This document shows, in pieces, positions 26,752 through 35,535 of a stretch of DNA of 64,000 bases (within the stretch, counting starts at the first letter, position 1; every line of letters starts with the position of its first letter). The DNA is taken from NCBI GenBank assembly GCA_902781945.1, contig CACZLE010000004.1, positions 36,542-100,541 on the forward strand. The letters are read 5' to 3'. Made by a program: the position numbers and the translations under genes. Under the pieces are notes generated by a model. It saw nothing but the letters and a program-made list of their open reading frames with translations, was not told where the DNA came from and made no database searches. This stretch comes from an uncultured Eubacteriales bacterium. GTDB taxonomy: Bacteria; Bacillota; Clostridia; Christensenellales; Aristaeellaceae.

Positions 26752-27425
26752 ATGCCCGCCCCCTTTTGTTTGCGGTAGGCCAGGTAGCTGAGCCCGATGG
26801 CCAGCGCGCCGCTGGGAATGATCATAAAGCTGGTGGAGGATGTGAGCGAGGGCACCAGAATGAACAGGAGCACCATCACCGTCAGCGGGGCCAGGGAAAG
26901 CAGGGGCGCTTTGCGGTAATACTTATAGGCCATGGCCCCAAACAGGGCGGGCACCACATTGCCGAAGGCCGGGGCCAGCACCGGGCTTTGCAGCACAGGC
27001 TGCAGGGGCAGGAGGAGCAGCACGCCCAGGGCCAGCACCAGGATGGTCACCAGGGAGGAGGTGGCGATGGACAGGGTGGAGATCACCTCGTTCTCCGCCG
27101 TGCCGGACTTGGCGTCCACCAGCTCCTTGGCGTTCATGGCGCAGGGGATCTTCATATTGATCAGATTGCCGGTGATAAAGGCCAGATAGCTGCCGCCCGC
27201 CCCCAGCATGGGCGTATAAACCAGGAATTCCACCACGCTGGACACCGTCCACACCAGACCCACAGAGAGGAAGCCCCGGGCCACCGCGCCCAGATCGGGC
27301 ATGGCTCCCAGCAGCGCGCCGATGGCGAAGGGCGCGCCCACCAGCAGGATCAGCGTGATCACGGAGACCAGACGGCCCAGGCGATGGGTGGTTTTCATAT
27401 AGGAATCATATGCTTTTTTATCCAT
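26748..27425 (-). CDS. Polytopic membrane protein, partner of DUF5058
   Basis: 225 aa with about five to six hydrophobic helices and a polar middle segment (MNAKELVDAKSGTAENEVIST). I cannot name its family. GGAGG precedes the ATG at 27423-27425. It starts 10 bp after the DUF5058 gene and overlaps the M20 peptidase start by four bases, so the three are strictly co-translated. Two small membrane proteins next to an M20 enzyme and RidA suggest a two-component permease for an amino acid or dipeptide that the peptidase processes; this is inference from context. Confidence 0.8.
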   Translation of the reverse strand: MDKKAYDSYMKTTHRLGRLVSVITLILLVGAPFAIGALLGAMPDLGAVARGFLSVGLVWTVSSVVEFLVYTPMLGAGGSYLAFITGNLINMKIPCAMNAKELVDAKSGTAENEVISTLSIATSSLVTILVLALGVLLLLPLQPVLQSPVLAPAFGNVVPALFGAMAYKYYRKAPLLSLAPLTVMVLLFILVPSLTSSTSFMIIPSGALAIGLSYLAYRKQKGAGI

Positions 27426-27435
27426 GGTGCCCTCC

Positions 27436-28185
27436 TCAGTGCCCGATCAGCACCGCCGCCAGCATGCCGCACAGCATGCTGCCCGCGATGGAGAAGTTAT
27501 CCAGCCAGGCCATGCCCTTCTTTTCGGAAAAATAGATGAAGGCCGCCATGACCAGGGCGGACACCGCCACCACGGCCAGGGGCGTCCAGCTGCCCGCGAA
27601 GGAAAAGAGACCGCTGCCCGAGATATAGCCGCCCACGTAGCTGCCGATATAGGCGCTGACCATGCCGATAAACATGGCCGCCATGGCCCGGTCCCCGAAG
27701 CCGCCGGACTTTTTGCCCTCCGCCGGGCCTCCCTTTTGCAGCCGGGCCAGATAGCGGCGGTTGAACAGGGTGGAGAGGATCATGCCCCACATGATGCAGA
27801 TGCTCATGAGCAGGGCAATGGTGGAAAAGGCCTGCAGGGTCATTTGCCCATCCCCCAGGCTGATGCCCAGCTGCTCCGCCGCGGCGTCCGCCACCTGGGT
27901 CTCATAGTGCAGCGCGCCGATGACGGAAAGCCGCAGCCAGGGCCAGGGAACGCCCAGGCTGCCGCTGAGGGCCAATACGCCCAGCAATATGCCCACGCTG
28001 GGCAGCACCGAAAAAGTGGCGCTGGCGGTGATGGCCCGCTTCATGCGGGTGGTATCCATGCCCAGGGCCTTGCCCATGCGCCAGGCGCGGATCATAAAAA
28101 CCACGCAGACGACAGCAATGAACGCCACGATGGCGCCGCAGATCAGGTACATGCCGCCGCTGTTGAGGCTTTGCAATACGGTCAT
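27436..28185 (-). CDS. DUF5058 family membrane protein
   Basis: 249 aa, polytopic (about six helices), starting MTVLQSLNSGGMYLICGAIVAF with AAGGAGG at 8-bp spacing. The N-terminal stretch with FMIRAWRMGKALGMD and the segment TASATFSVLPSVGILLGVLAL match the DUF5058 family as I remember it, which usually occurs next to another membrane gene and an M20 peptidase as here. Function unknown; transport is likely. It follows RidA by 15 bp. Confidence 0.8.
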   Translation of the reverse strand: MTVLQSLNSGGMYLICGAIVAFIAVVCVVFMIRAWRMGKALGMDTTRMKRAITASATFSVLPSVGILLGVLALSGSLGVPWPWLRLSVIGALHYETQVADAAAEQLGISLGDGQMTLQAFSTIALLMSICIMWGMILSTLFNRRYLARLQKGGPAEGKKSGGFGDRAMAAMFIGMVSAYIGSYVGGYISGSGLFSFAGSWTPLAVVAVSALVMAAFIYFSEKKGMAWLDNFSIAGSMLCGMLAAVLIGH

Positions 28186-28200
28186 CTTATGTGCCTCCTT

Positions 28201-28572
28201 TTACAGCTCCGCCACGGCTTCCACTTCCACCAGGGCGTCCTTGGGCAGCGCGCCCACCTCCACGCAGCTGCGGGCGGGCTTATTGGGGAAATACTGGGCG
28301 TAAACGGCGTTGAAGGCCGCGAAATCGGACATATGCTTCAAAAAGCAGGTGGTTTTGATCACTTTATCGGTACCGGTTCCGGCGGCCTCCAGCACGGCCT
28401 GGAGATTGCGCAGGGCCTGATGGGTCTGCTCCTCGACGGTCTGGGCGTCGATGCTGCCGGTGGCGGGATCGATGGCGATCTGGCCGGAGGTGAACAGGAG
28501 GCCGTTGACAGCCATGGCCTGGGAATAGGGGCCGATGGCGGCGGGGGCTTTGTCGGTATGGATAATACGCAT
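28201..28572 (-). CDS. RidA-family imine/enamine deaminase
   Basis: 123 aa, the usual family length. AIGPYSQAM near residue 12, LLFTSGQIAIDPATG, the Glu/Arg region FPNKPARSCVEVGALPKDALVEVEAVAEL with the conserved Arg (PARSCVEV). RidA hydrolyses reactive enamine or imine intermediates formed by PLP enzymes to 2-oxoacids and ammonia. Its presence at the head of the DUF5058/M20 set supports an amino-acid substrate for that set. GGAGG precedes the ATG. Confidence 0.93.
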   Translation of the reverse strand: MRIIHTDKAPAAIGPYSQAMAVNGLLFTSGQIAIDPATGSIDAQTVEEQTHQALRNLQAVLEAAGTGTDKVIKTTCFLKHMSDFAAFNAVYAQYFPNKPARSCVEVGALPKDALVEVEAVAEL

Positions 28573-28593
28573 ATATTTTCCTCCTTTTGCAGA

Positions 28594-28617
28594 ACGGCAT
28601 GACCTGCGTCATGCCGT
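28594..28617. other. 10-bp hairpin between the CrtO-like gene and RidA
   Basis: ACGGCATGAC (28594-28603) pairs perfectly with 28608-28617 around a 4-nt loop; it overlaps the CrtO-like stop codon. No strong T-run follows on the minus strand, so it may be an attenuator or processing site rather than a full terminator. Confidence 0.55.
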
Positions 28618-29160
28618 CTTGATATTCTGTCTTTTTGCCGCCCGCAGCGCGATGCGGACCACGATGGGGCGGTTATAGCGCTGCATGATGACGAAAACCA
28701 GATCAAAGGCCGCTGCCAGCACCGAGGTGACGATGAACACCGCCGCCTCCCCGAACCACAGGGAAAAGAGGACGGGCACGAAGCTGAACAGCACGTTGGT
28801 TTCGTGCACCAGCTCGGACTGGCACATGGCCTGGGCGATCTCATGCCAGGAATGCTTGGCGGGATCGAAGGCTTCCGGCGCGTAGGTGGGCATTTTGCTT
28901 TTCCAGCGCCGCACCCCGAGGACGTCGTAGAGCCTCGGCTCCCAGGCCCGGGGCTGATACCAGCGCCTGGTATAATCCGCCCGGTTGCCCATCACGGCGT
29001 CAAAGACCGCGCCGATGATCAGCCGGACCCACAGATGATAGGCGATGGTGCCAAAGGTAATCGCCAGGGGCAGCAGGGGCAGCCCGGCCCGGTACAGCAG
29101 CGTAAAGGCCACGGCGGCAAGCAACGCCGCCGCCGCGAGGCCTTTCAGTTTTTTCGCCAT
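28609..29160 (-). CDS. CrtO-like acyltransferase-family membrane protein
   Basis: 183 aa with N-terminal helices (residues 5-50) and two more near 120-160. RRWYQPRAWEPRLYDVLGVRRWKSKMPTY and the end MQRYNRPIVVRIALRA resemble the glycosyl-4,4'-diaponeurosporenoate acyltransferase (CrtO) family, which is widespread in Firmicutes without any carotenoid genes. No carotenoid genes are nearby, so a lipid or glycolipid acylation role is only a guess. Its ATG shares one base with the metG stop (TGATG), implying coupling. Confidence 0.6.
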   Translation of the reverse strand: MAKKLKGLAAAALLAAVAFTLLYRAGLPLLPLAITFGTIAYHLWVRLIIGAVFDAVMGNRADYTRRWYQPRAWEPRLYDVLGVRRWKSKMPTYAPEAFDPAKHSWHEIAQAMCQSELVHETNVLFSFVPVLFSLWFGEAAVFIVTSVLAAAFDLVFVIMQRYNRPIVVRIALRAAKRQNIKTA

Positions 29161-31166
29161 CAGCCCACTTCGCTGCCGGGAGCGATATCGCCGTCCACGG
29201 TCAGCACCCGCAGGTATTCGCTGCCGTCTTCCTTTTTCTCCACGGCGGAAAGGATCATGCCGTTGCTCTCGATGCCCATCATCTTGCGGGGCGGCAGATT
29301 GGCGATAATCACAAGGTTCCTGCCCAGCAGCTGTTCGGGCTCATAGAACTTATGGATGCCGCTGAGGATGACCCGGCGCTCGCCGTTGCCCAGATCCAGC
29401 TCGAACTTCAAGAGCTTATCGGATTTCTTCACGGCCTCGCAGGACAGCACCTTGGCCACCCGCAGCTTGCAGCGGAAGAACTCGTCGATGCTGACGCAGC
29501 CCTCGGGGATCTCCACCTTTTTGGGCTCCTTCTTTTCTTCCTTCTTGGGCGCGGGCTCGGGCTTCTTCTCTTCCTTCTTAGGAGCCAGGGCTTCCAGCTC
29601 CTTCTTCACGTCCAGGCGCGGGAAGAGGGCCTCGCCCTTGCACACCTTGGTGCCCGCGGGCAGCCTGCCGAAGGAATCCAGGCTTTCCCAGGTCATGAGC
29701 ATGGGATCGGTGACGCCCAGCTGCTCAAAGATGCGGGCGGGGGTATGAGGCATCACCGGGCCGATGAGCACGGCCACGAAGCGGATGCACTCGGCCAGGG
29801 TCAGCAGCACGTTGCCCAGGCGGCCCTGCTTTTCGGGATCGCGGCCCAGCACCCAGGGCTGGGTGGCGTCGATGTACTTGTTGCACTCGCCGATGACCTT
29901 CCAGATCTCCACCAGGGCCTGGGAGAACTGCAGCTTGTTCATCTGCTCCTCCACCAGCTTGGGCAGGGCGGCGCAGTGTTCATGCAGGGGGGCGTCCAGC
30001 TCCTTGTCCACGGCGCTTTCGTCCCAGGCCGGCACCAGGCCGTCGAAGTACTTTTCGATCATGGCCACGGTGCGAGAAACCAGGTTGCCCAGGTCGTTGG
30101 CCAGGTCGGCGTTGGCGCGGGTGAGGAAGGACTCGTTGGTATAGTTGCCGTCGGCGCCGAAGGGCATCTCGCGCATGAGGTAATAGCGCAGGCTGTCCAC
30201 ACCGTAGCGCTCCACGATGGGGCCGGGATAGACCACGTTGCCCTTGGATTTGCTCATCTTGTCCGCGCCGAACAGCAGCCAGCCGTGGCCGAACACCTGC
30301 TTGGGCAGGGGCAGGCCCAGGGCATGCAGCATGATGGGCCAATAGATGGTGTGGAAGCGCACGATTTCCTTGCCCACCAGGTGCACGTCGGCAGGCCAAT
30401 ATTTCTGGAACAGTTCATCGTGATCGGTGCCGTAGCCCAGGGCGGTGATGTAGTTGGACAGGGCGTCGATCCACACGTAGACCACATGCTTGTCGTCAAA
30501 ATCCACGGGCACGCCCCACTTGAAGCTGGTGCGGCTGACGCACAGATCCTGCAGGCCGGGCCGCAGGAAGTTGGTCAGCATCTCGTTGGCGCGGCTGGCG
30601 GGCTGGATAAAATCGGGATGGGTCTCGATATAATCGATGAGCCAATCCTGATATTTGCTCATGCGGAAGAAATAGCTTTCCTCCTTCATGGGCTGGCAGG
30701 GGCGGCCGCAGTCCGGGCACACCTTTTCGCCGTCCTTGTCCACCAGCTGGGTGGGGGTCCAGAAACTCTCGCAGGGGGTGCAGTACATGCCCTCGTATTC
30801 GCTCTTGTAGATATCGCCCTGATCGTAGAACTGCTTGAAGATCTTCTGGACGATCTTCATATGGCGCTCCTCGGTGGTGCGGATGAAATCGTCGTTTTCG
30901 ATATCCATCAGTTTCCACAGGGCCTTGGTTTCCACGGCGATCATATCCACGTATTCCTGGGGGGTCACGCCGGCCTCCTGGGCCTTCTTTTCGATCTTCT
31001 GGCCGTGCTCGTCCAGGCCTGTGAGGAAATAAGTATCATAGCCCTGCATCTTCTTGAAGCGGGTCATGGTATCGGCGGCCACGGTGGTATAGGTGTGGCC
31101 GATGTGCATGTTGCCGCTGGGATAGTAGATGGGGGTGGTGATGTAATAGGTCTTTTTGTCCGGCAT
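29160..31166 (-). CDS. metG: Methionine--tRNA ligase
   Basis: 668 aa. Class I signatures PSGNMHIGHTYT and KMSKSKGN, and the zinc-knuckle cysteines CTPC...CPDCGRPC (about residues 127-148) are intact. A Lys/Glu/Pro-rich linker (about 530-560) leads to a C-terminal EMAPII-type tRNA-binding domain (residues 565-668, FFRCKLRVAKVLS), which dimerises the enzyme. It charges initiator and elongator tRNA-Met. GGAGG precedes the ATG. No T-box leader is seen upstream; the gene is second in the pgsA operon. Confidence 0.97.
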   Translation of the reverse strand: MPDKKTYYITTPIYYPSGNMHIGHTYTTVAADTMTRFKKMQGYDTYFLTGLDEHGQKIEKKAQEAGVTPQEYVDMIAVETKALWKLMDIENDDFIRTTEERHMKIVQKIFKQFYDQGDIYKSEYEGMYCTPCESFWTPTQLVDKDGEKVCPDCGRPCQPMKEESYFFRMSKYQDWLIDYIETHPDFIQPASRANEMLTNFLRPGLQDLCVSRTSFKWGVPVDFDDKHVVYVWIDALSNYITALGYGTDHDELFQKYWPADVHLVGKEIVRFHTIYWPIMLHALGLPLPKQVFGHGWLLFGADKMSKSKGNVVYPGPIVERYGVDSLRYYLMREMPFGADGNYTNESFLTRANADLANDLGNLVSRTVAMIEKYFDGLVPAWDESAVDKELDAPLHEHCAALPKLVEEQMNKLQFSQALVEIWKVIGECNKYIDATQPWVLGRDPEKQGRLGNVLLTLAECIRFVAVLIGPVMPHTPARIFEQLGVTDPMLMTWESLDSFGRLPAGTKVCKGEALFPRLDVKKELEALAPKKEEKKPEPAPKKEEKKEPKKVEIPEGCVSIDEFFRCKLRVAKVLSCEAVKKSDKLLKFELDLGNGERRVILSGIHKFYEPEQLLGRNLVIIANLPPRKMMGIESNGMILSAVEKKEDGSEYLRVLTVDGDIAPGSEVG

Positions 31167-31193
31167 AGGTTTTCCTCCAATATGTATTGTAAG

Positions 31194-31772
31194 TTATTCT
31201 GAACGCTGATTGTAGGTGTTCTCCACGCCCCGCAGCTGGCGAATGACCGAGCGCACATACACCACCAGGGCGGTATAGGCCGCGCCCACGCCCACCCACA
31301 GGAAGGTTGTATGGGGCTGGAAGGCGAGGTTTTCAAACTTGTCCGCAAAGAAGCTGAGGAACAGCCCCAGGCACAGGCAGGTCTGGGCAAATTTGCCCAC
31401 GAAGAGCGAATGCACCACGATGCGGCGGTTATAGAGCAGGATACCGCCCAGCAGCATGACGAATTCCTTGAGGGCCAAGAGGGCCAGGGGCTCCCAGCGG
31501 ATGATGCCCCGCAGCAAGAGCGTTGCCATGACGGACAGGGTCATGAGCTTGTCCGCCAGGGGGTCCATCAATTTGCCGAAATCCGTGATCTGGTTGTACT
31601 TGCGGGCCAGGAAGCCATCCAGCATATCGGTGCAGGCGGCCAGCACAAAGACGCCCAAAGCCCAGTAATTCAGCCTGTAGCCCATCATCAATACCCAATA
31701 GACGGGCACCATGGCCAGACGGAACATGGTCAGCACATTGGGAACGGTCCAGATACGCTTGCGGTCCGACAT
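31194..31772 (-). CDS. pgsA: CDP-diacylglycerol--glycerol-3-phosphate phosphatidyltransferase
   Basis: 192 aa from ATG 31770-31772 (AAGGAG upstream; the longer reading lacks a ribosome site). The CDP-alcohol phosphatidyltransferase motif is complete: DMLDGFLAR followed by GKLMDPLADK. Five or so membrane helices. It makes phosphatidylglycerol phosphate for anionic phospholipid synthesis. First gene of a long minus-strand operon with metG next (27 bp); the promoter is at 31817-31846. Confidence 0.9.
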   Translation of the reverse strand: MSDRKRIWTVPNVLTMFRLAMVPVYWVLMMGYRLNYWALGVFVLAACTDMLDGFLARKYNQITDFGKLMDPLADKLMTLSVMATLLLRGIIRWEPLALLALKEFVMLLGGILLYNRRIVVHSLFVGKFAQTCLCLGLFLSFFADKFENLAFQPHTTFLWVGVGAAYTALVVYVRSVIRQLRGVENTYNQRSE

Positions 31773-31816
31773 CGTAAAAGCTCCTTTTTTCGTTTGAGGC
31801 AAAAGCCTACGTATAC

Positions 31817-31846
31817 ATTATATCACAATATGTTTTTCAATGTAAA
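31817..31846 (-). promoter_or_regulatory. Promoter of the pgsA-metG operon
   Basis: Minus strand TTTACA (31841-31846), 18 bp, TATAAT (31817-31822), the -10 preceded by TGA (extended form). It overlaps the 3' end of the DUF4363 coding region. Confidence 0.75.
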
Positions 31847-32206
31847 TGCATCCCGGTGGTGTAAATGGGCGAAATTTTCCACACATTCCCCATAATAGAG
31901 CATACTGGACAAACGATCCCGCTGATTCAGGGACGCCAGCAGCCCCCGCAGGGCATGGGACACGGCGTCGGTGTCGGCGTGATTGACCCACAGCTGGATC
32001 CAGGCACAGGCTCCCTCCCAGCGCAGAGACAATTGCTCCGCCCCTTCCAAGGCGTCCTGCCACCGGCCTACCGCCACGTCCCCGGCAGCCCGGGTCAGGG
32101 TCGCCTGGCAGGCATGCACCAGGCGGTGGGTATAGTATTCGCACCCGCCGCCCACGGCGGCCACCAGGATCAAAATGACCACGGCCACGATCAGGCTGCG
32201 CTTCAT
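31823..32206 (-). CDS. DUF4363 family membrane-anchored protein
   Basis: 127 aa: one N-terminal helix (LIVAVVILILVAAVGGG) and an extracytoplasmic helical domain with a regular spread of Ala/Leu. DUF4363 genes regularly follow DUF421 (YetF) genes in spore-formers, as here, with an ATGA overlap (32203-32206). Function unknown; a joint role with the YetF protein at the membrane during sporulation or stress is inferred. Confidence 0.8.
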   Translation of the reverse strand: MKRSLIVAVVILILVAAVGGGCEYYTHRLVHACQATLTRAAGDVAVGRWQDALEGAEQLSLRWEGACAWIQLWVNHADTDAVSHALRGLLASLNQRDRLSSMLYYGECVENFAHLHHRDAFTLKNIL

Positions 32207-32904
32207 GGCTTCACCCCCGGATACGCCGCCCGATGGGCGGTTTCGCCTTCACCGGCGCACTGCCAGAAAAGCATTCCCGCGCTGTCCAGCACACAGAGCA
32301 GCACGGGCTTTTTCGCCTTCATGAAATCATCCAGCTGCTGCCGGGTGATCCCCACCTGCTTCAGCTCCTTTGCCCGGTATTCCCCATCGGAGATCAGCAC
32401 GTGGGGCAAATCCTCCTCCGGAGCATTGATCTGCATGGCTTTCAGCGTCACGGGCCGCTCGCCGCCCCGGGGAAAGACGCTGAGCACGCCGTTGGTCTCC
32501 AGCACCGCCGTTTCCACGTCGGCGATGTTCAGGATCCCCGCCGCCCGCACCACCTCCATCAGATCGGACACGGGCATGCACACCTGGCGCAATTCTTCAT
32601 ATTGGATATTCCCCTCCCGGATCAGTACCCGGGCGCTGCCGTTGAGCAGGCGGCGGAAAGCCGGGCTTTTCATGCCCAGCAGGCCAAAGAGACTGTGCAT
32701 CAGCACCAGGGCAGACACCGGCACGAGGCCGTAGAGCAGCGGCGTTTCCGCCCCGCTCATGGGCTCCGCCACCAGGTCGGCGATCAATATGGCCGCCACC
32801 AGCTCATAAGGCTGGAGCTGGCCGATCTGCCGCTTGCCCATGACGCGCACGGCGAAGATGGAGAAGCTGTATAAAAGGATGGCGCGAATAAAAATGGTCA
32901 GCAA
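32203..32904 (-). CDS. DUF421 (YetF/YkjA-type) membrane protein
   Basis: 233 aa from TTG 32902-32904, 8 bp after GGGAGGG. Upstream in-frame ATG (32950) has no ribosome site and adds a non-conserved tail, while the TTG start gives the family's usual N-terminus (LTIFIRAILLYSFSIFAVRVMGKRQIGQLQPYELV). Three membrane helices, then two small cytoplasmic alpha/beta domains (FRRLLNGSARVLIREGNIQ...; LPHVLISDGEYRAKELKQVGI). Spore-formers carry several paralogues; one Bacillus relative, SpoVAEa-linked YetF, affects germination, but this copy's role is unknown. Confidence 0.85.
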   Translation of the reverse strand: MLTIFIRAILLYSFSIFAVRVMGKRQIGQLQPYELVAAILIADLVAEPMSGAETPLLYGLVPVSALVLMHSLFGLLGMKSPAFRRLLNGSARVLIREGNIQYEELRQVCMPVSDLMEVVRAAGILNIADVETAVLETNGVLSVFPRGGERPVTLKAMQINAPEEDLPHVLISDGEYRAKELKQVGITRQQLDDFMKAKKPVLLCVLDSAGMLFWQCAGEGETAHRAAYPGVKP

Positions 32905-33007
32905 AGCAAAATCCCTCCCGGGGGTATTATGCGCAAAATATTTTGCTTTCATCGACCGTCAAAACAGCTTATGGGCGCGTCTATATGAGTGAAAGGAGAC
33001 GTAAATA

Positions 33008-33553
33008 ATGAAACACTTATTCAAATGCTTGATGCTGATCCTTGCGCTGGCGCTGGTCTGCCCGGCTTCCGCCGAGCCGATCACGATGATCGGGAAAGCT
33101 TATATTTCCGAGGGAATTTCCTTTACCCTGGACGAAGCGGCATATCGGAATCGACGGCTGCTCGTTACAGGCACGATACGCGCAATCAATGGGCGGGATG
33201 TGCTGGTTCCGCTCAGCCTGTCCAGTGATCTGGACGGGTTGGACAGCGATCAAATCACATCGGCCCTGGTTAAGGAGGCCCGCAAAAACAGAGGCAGGCT
33301 CCTGTCCGCCCACTGCCTGCCCAAAAGCATCGCCGCAGATGACGGCGTGATGAAGCGGCCCATCTCCACCCGCTATTATGACACGCTCAACCCGGATGGC
33401 TCCGTCACCTTCACCTTTGAAATTGAAAGCGACTGCTCGATAAGCGCGGTGGAAATGAATGTGGGCGTGGTGGAGATGGACAATGCCGGGAAGGCCAGGA
33501 CCATGAAATTCACGCAATGGACGGTGCGCTTCACCGATATGATTTCTGATTAG
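33008..33553 (+). CDS. Secreted protein of unknown function
   Basis: 181 aa with a Sec signal peptide (LFKCLMLILALALVCPASA-EP) and GAAAGGAG-type ribosome site upstream. The mature part appears all-beta (RRLLVTGTIRAINGRDVLVPLSL; SVTFTFEIESDCSISAVEMNVGVVEMD) and may form one or two sandwich domains. Not recognised. It is alone between the DUF421 pair (divergent) and the ABC exporter (convergent). Confidence 0.75.
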   Translation: MKHLFKCLMLILALALVCPASAEPITMIGKAYISEGISFTLDEAAYRNRRLLVTGTIRAINGRDVLVPLSLSSDLDGLDSDQITSALVKEARKNRGRLLSAHCLPKSIAADDGVMKRPISTRYYDTLNPDGSVTFTFEIESDCSISAVEMNVGVVEMDNAGKARTMKFTQWTVRFTDMISD

Positions 33554-33584
33554 AAGAATACACAAAACCAGATATTCCACAGAG

Positions 33585-33749
33585 CGCCCTCATCCGACCT
33601 CGCTGCGCTCGGCCACCTTCCCCCGCTGCGGCAGGGGAAGGCTCTTATCGTCTGCCTTTTCCAACAATCAAGCAAAATGTGCGCTATAAAAGCCTTCCCC
33701 CGCCGCAGCGGGGGAAGGTGGCCGACCAACGGGAGGTCGGATGAGGGCT
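33585..33749. repeat. 165-bp palindromic repeat with nested hairpins
   Basis: Left arm 33585-33643 and right arm 33690-33749 are inverted copies with only a few mismatches; each arm also folds on itself (CCTTCCCC...GGGGAAGG). The flanks ATACACA and TGTGTAT extend the symmetry. It lies between convergent genes (33008 and 33766), like the element at 3132-3236, but its sequence is unrelated. It probably terminates both genes. The rest of 33554-33765 holds nothing else. Confidence 0.85.
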
Positions 33750-33765
33750 TATATGTGTATTTTTC

Positions 33766-35535
33766 TTATGCCGCGAACTGGCTGTTGTACAGCTTGGCGT
33801 AGAAGCCGTCTTTTTTGAGCAGCTCCTCGTGGCTGCCCTGCTCCACGATATGGCCGTCCCGCATGACCAGGATGACGTCGGCCTCCCGGATGGTGCTGAG
33901 GCGATGGGCCACGATGAAGGTGGTGCGGCCCTGCATCATCTGGGCGAAGGCCTTCTGGATGCGGATCTCTGTGCGGGTATCGATGAAGGAGGTGGCCTCG
34001 TCCAAGATCAGCATAGGCGGCAGGCACAGCATGATGCGGGCGATGCACAATAGCTGCTTCTGGCCCTGGGAGAGCTGGCCGCCGTCCTCGCCGATAACGG
34101 TATCGTAGCCTTGGGGCAGGCGCTTGATGAAGCCGTGGGCGTGGGCGGCCTTGCAGGCGGCGACGATCTCCTCCTGGGTGGCGTCCGGCTTGCCCAGGGT
34201 CAGGTTTTCCCGCACGGTACCGGCTTTGAGCCAGGTCTCCTGCAGCACCATGCCATAGTTGGCCCGCAGGCTCCGGCGGGTGATCTGCCGGATGTCCGTG
34301 CCCTCCACGCTGATCGCACCTTTATCCACATCATAGAAGCGCATCAGCAGATTGATGAGGGTGGTTTTGCCGCAGCCGGTGGGGCCCACGATGGCGATGC
34401 GCTGTCCGGGCCGCACATGCAGGTTCAGGCTTTCGATCAAGGGCTTATCGGGAGTATAAGAGAAAAAGGTATCCTGAATATCCACCCGGCCCTGCACGTC
34501 CGTCAATATCCGGGCGTCGGGGGCGTCGGGGATCTGGGGTTTTTCCGCGATGAGCCTGAAGATGCGGGAAGCGCAGGCCAGGGCGTTCTGCAATTCCGTC
34601 ACCACGCCGCTGATCTCATTAAAGGGCTTGGTGTACTGATTGGCATAGGACAAAAGGGCCGACAGGCTGCCCACGGTGAAGGGAGCCGCCGTGCCCGCCG
34701 TGGCCACGCACACCAGCGCGCCGGACAGGGCCACCCCCGCGTAGACCACATTGTTGACAAAGCGGGTGCAGGGGTTGGTGAGGGAGGAATAGAAAATGGC
34801 CTGCAGGGAGCATTTTTCCAGGCGCCCGTTGATCTCGTCGAACTTCTCCAGGCTCTTTTCCTCCTGGCCAAAGGCCTTGACCACCTTTTGATTGCCCAGC
34901 ATTTCATCGATGAAGGCCGTCTGTTCGCCCCGGGTCTCGCTTTGCTGGCGGAAATAGCTGTACGTATGGGTGGCGATGAACCGGGCCACCAGGAAGCTGA
35001 GAGGCGTGAGCAGCACCACCACCGCGGCGATGCCGGGGCGAATGGACACCATGAAGCCCAGGGTGCCCAGGATGGTGACAACGCCGGTGAACAGCTGGGT
35101 GAAGCCCAGCAGCAATCCGTCGGCAAACTGATCCACGTCGGCGATGACCCGGCTGACGATGCCGCCCACGGGCTGGCTGTCGATATAGGACAAGGGCAGG
35201 ATCTGCAATTGCCGGAAGGCCTGATCCCGCACGTCCCGCACCACCTGGAAGGTAATTTTATTGTTGATGGAGTTGACCATCCACTGCACCGCGCCTGTGG
35301 CGGCCACGATGACGCCGATCTTATACAGCAGCGAAACGATGCCGGTCAGGGCCACCTGGCCTGGGCCGACGATCTGATCGATGGCCTGGCCGATGAGCAC
35401 GGGCACGTAGAGGGTCAGGGCCACGGTGACGGCGGAAAGGAGGATGGACAGAGCCACCAGGGGCCAATAGGGTTTCAAATAGACCAGCACTTTTTTCAGG
35501 GTGCCGCGCTCGGCCCTTTGCTTGGGCTTGCTCAT
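33766..35535 (-). CDS. ABC exporter half-transporter, catalytic (consensus) subunit
   Basis: 589 aa: six-helix exporter domain (about 1-320) then an ATPase domain with Walker A GPTGCGKTT, signature LSQGQKQ, and Walker B LILDEATS with the catalytic Glu. It pairs with the gene just upstream, whose stop overlaps its start (ATGA), to form a heterodimeric exporter of the BmrCD/LmrCD/TM287-288 type. The signature LSQGQ deviates from LSGGQ. Substrates are typically drugs or lipids; none can be assigned here. Confidence 0.93.
   Translation of the reverse strand: MSKPKQRAERGTLKKVLVYLKPYWPLVALSILLSAVTVALTLYVPVLIGQAIDQIVGPGQVALTGIVSLLYKIGVIVAATGAVQWMVNSINNKITFQVVRDVRDQAFRQLQILPLSYIDSQPVGGIVSRVIADVDQFADGLLLGFTQLFTGVVTILGTLGFMVSIRPGIAAVVVLLTPLSFLVARFIATHTYSYFRQQSETRGEQTAFIDEMLGNQKVVKAFGQEEKSLEKFDEINGRLEKCSLQAIFYSSLTNPCTRFVNNVVYAGVALSGALVCVATAGTAAPFTVGSLSALLSYANQYTKPFNEISGVVTELQNALACASRIFRLIAEKPQIPDAPDARILTDVQGRVDIQDTFFSYTPDKPLIESLNLHVRPGQRIAIVGPTGCGKTTLINLLMRFYDVDKGAISVEGTDIRQITRRSLRANYGMVLQETWLKAGTVRENLTLGKPDATQEEIVAACKAAHAHGFIKRLPQGYDTVIGEDGGQLSQGQKQLLCIARIMLCLPPMLILDEATSFIDTRTEIRIQKAFAQMMQGRTTFIVAHRLSTIREADVILVMRDGHIVEQGSHEELLKKDGFYAKLYNSQFAA

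Noticed and set aside
31167..31193. T-box or other riboswitch upstream of metG
   Set aside because: Only 27 bp separate it from pgsA; no specifier stem or antiterminator is seen.
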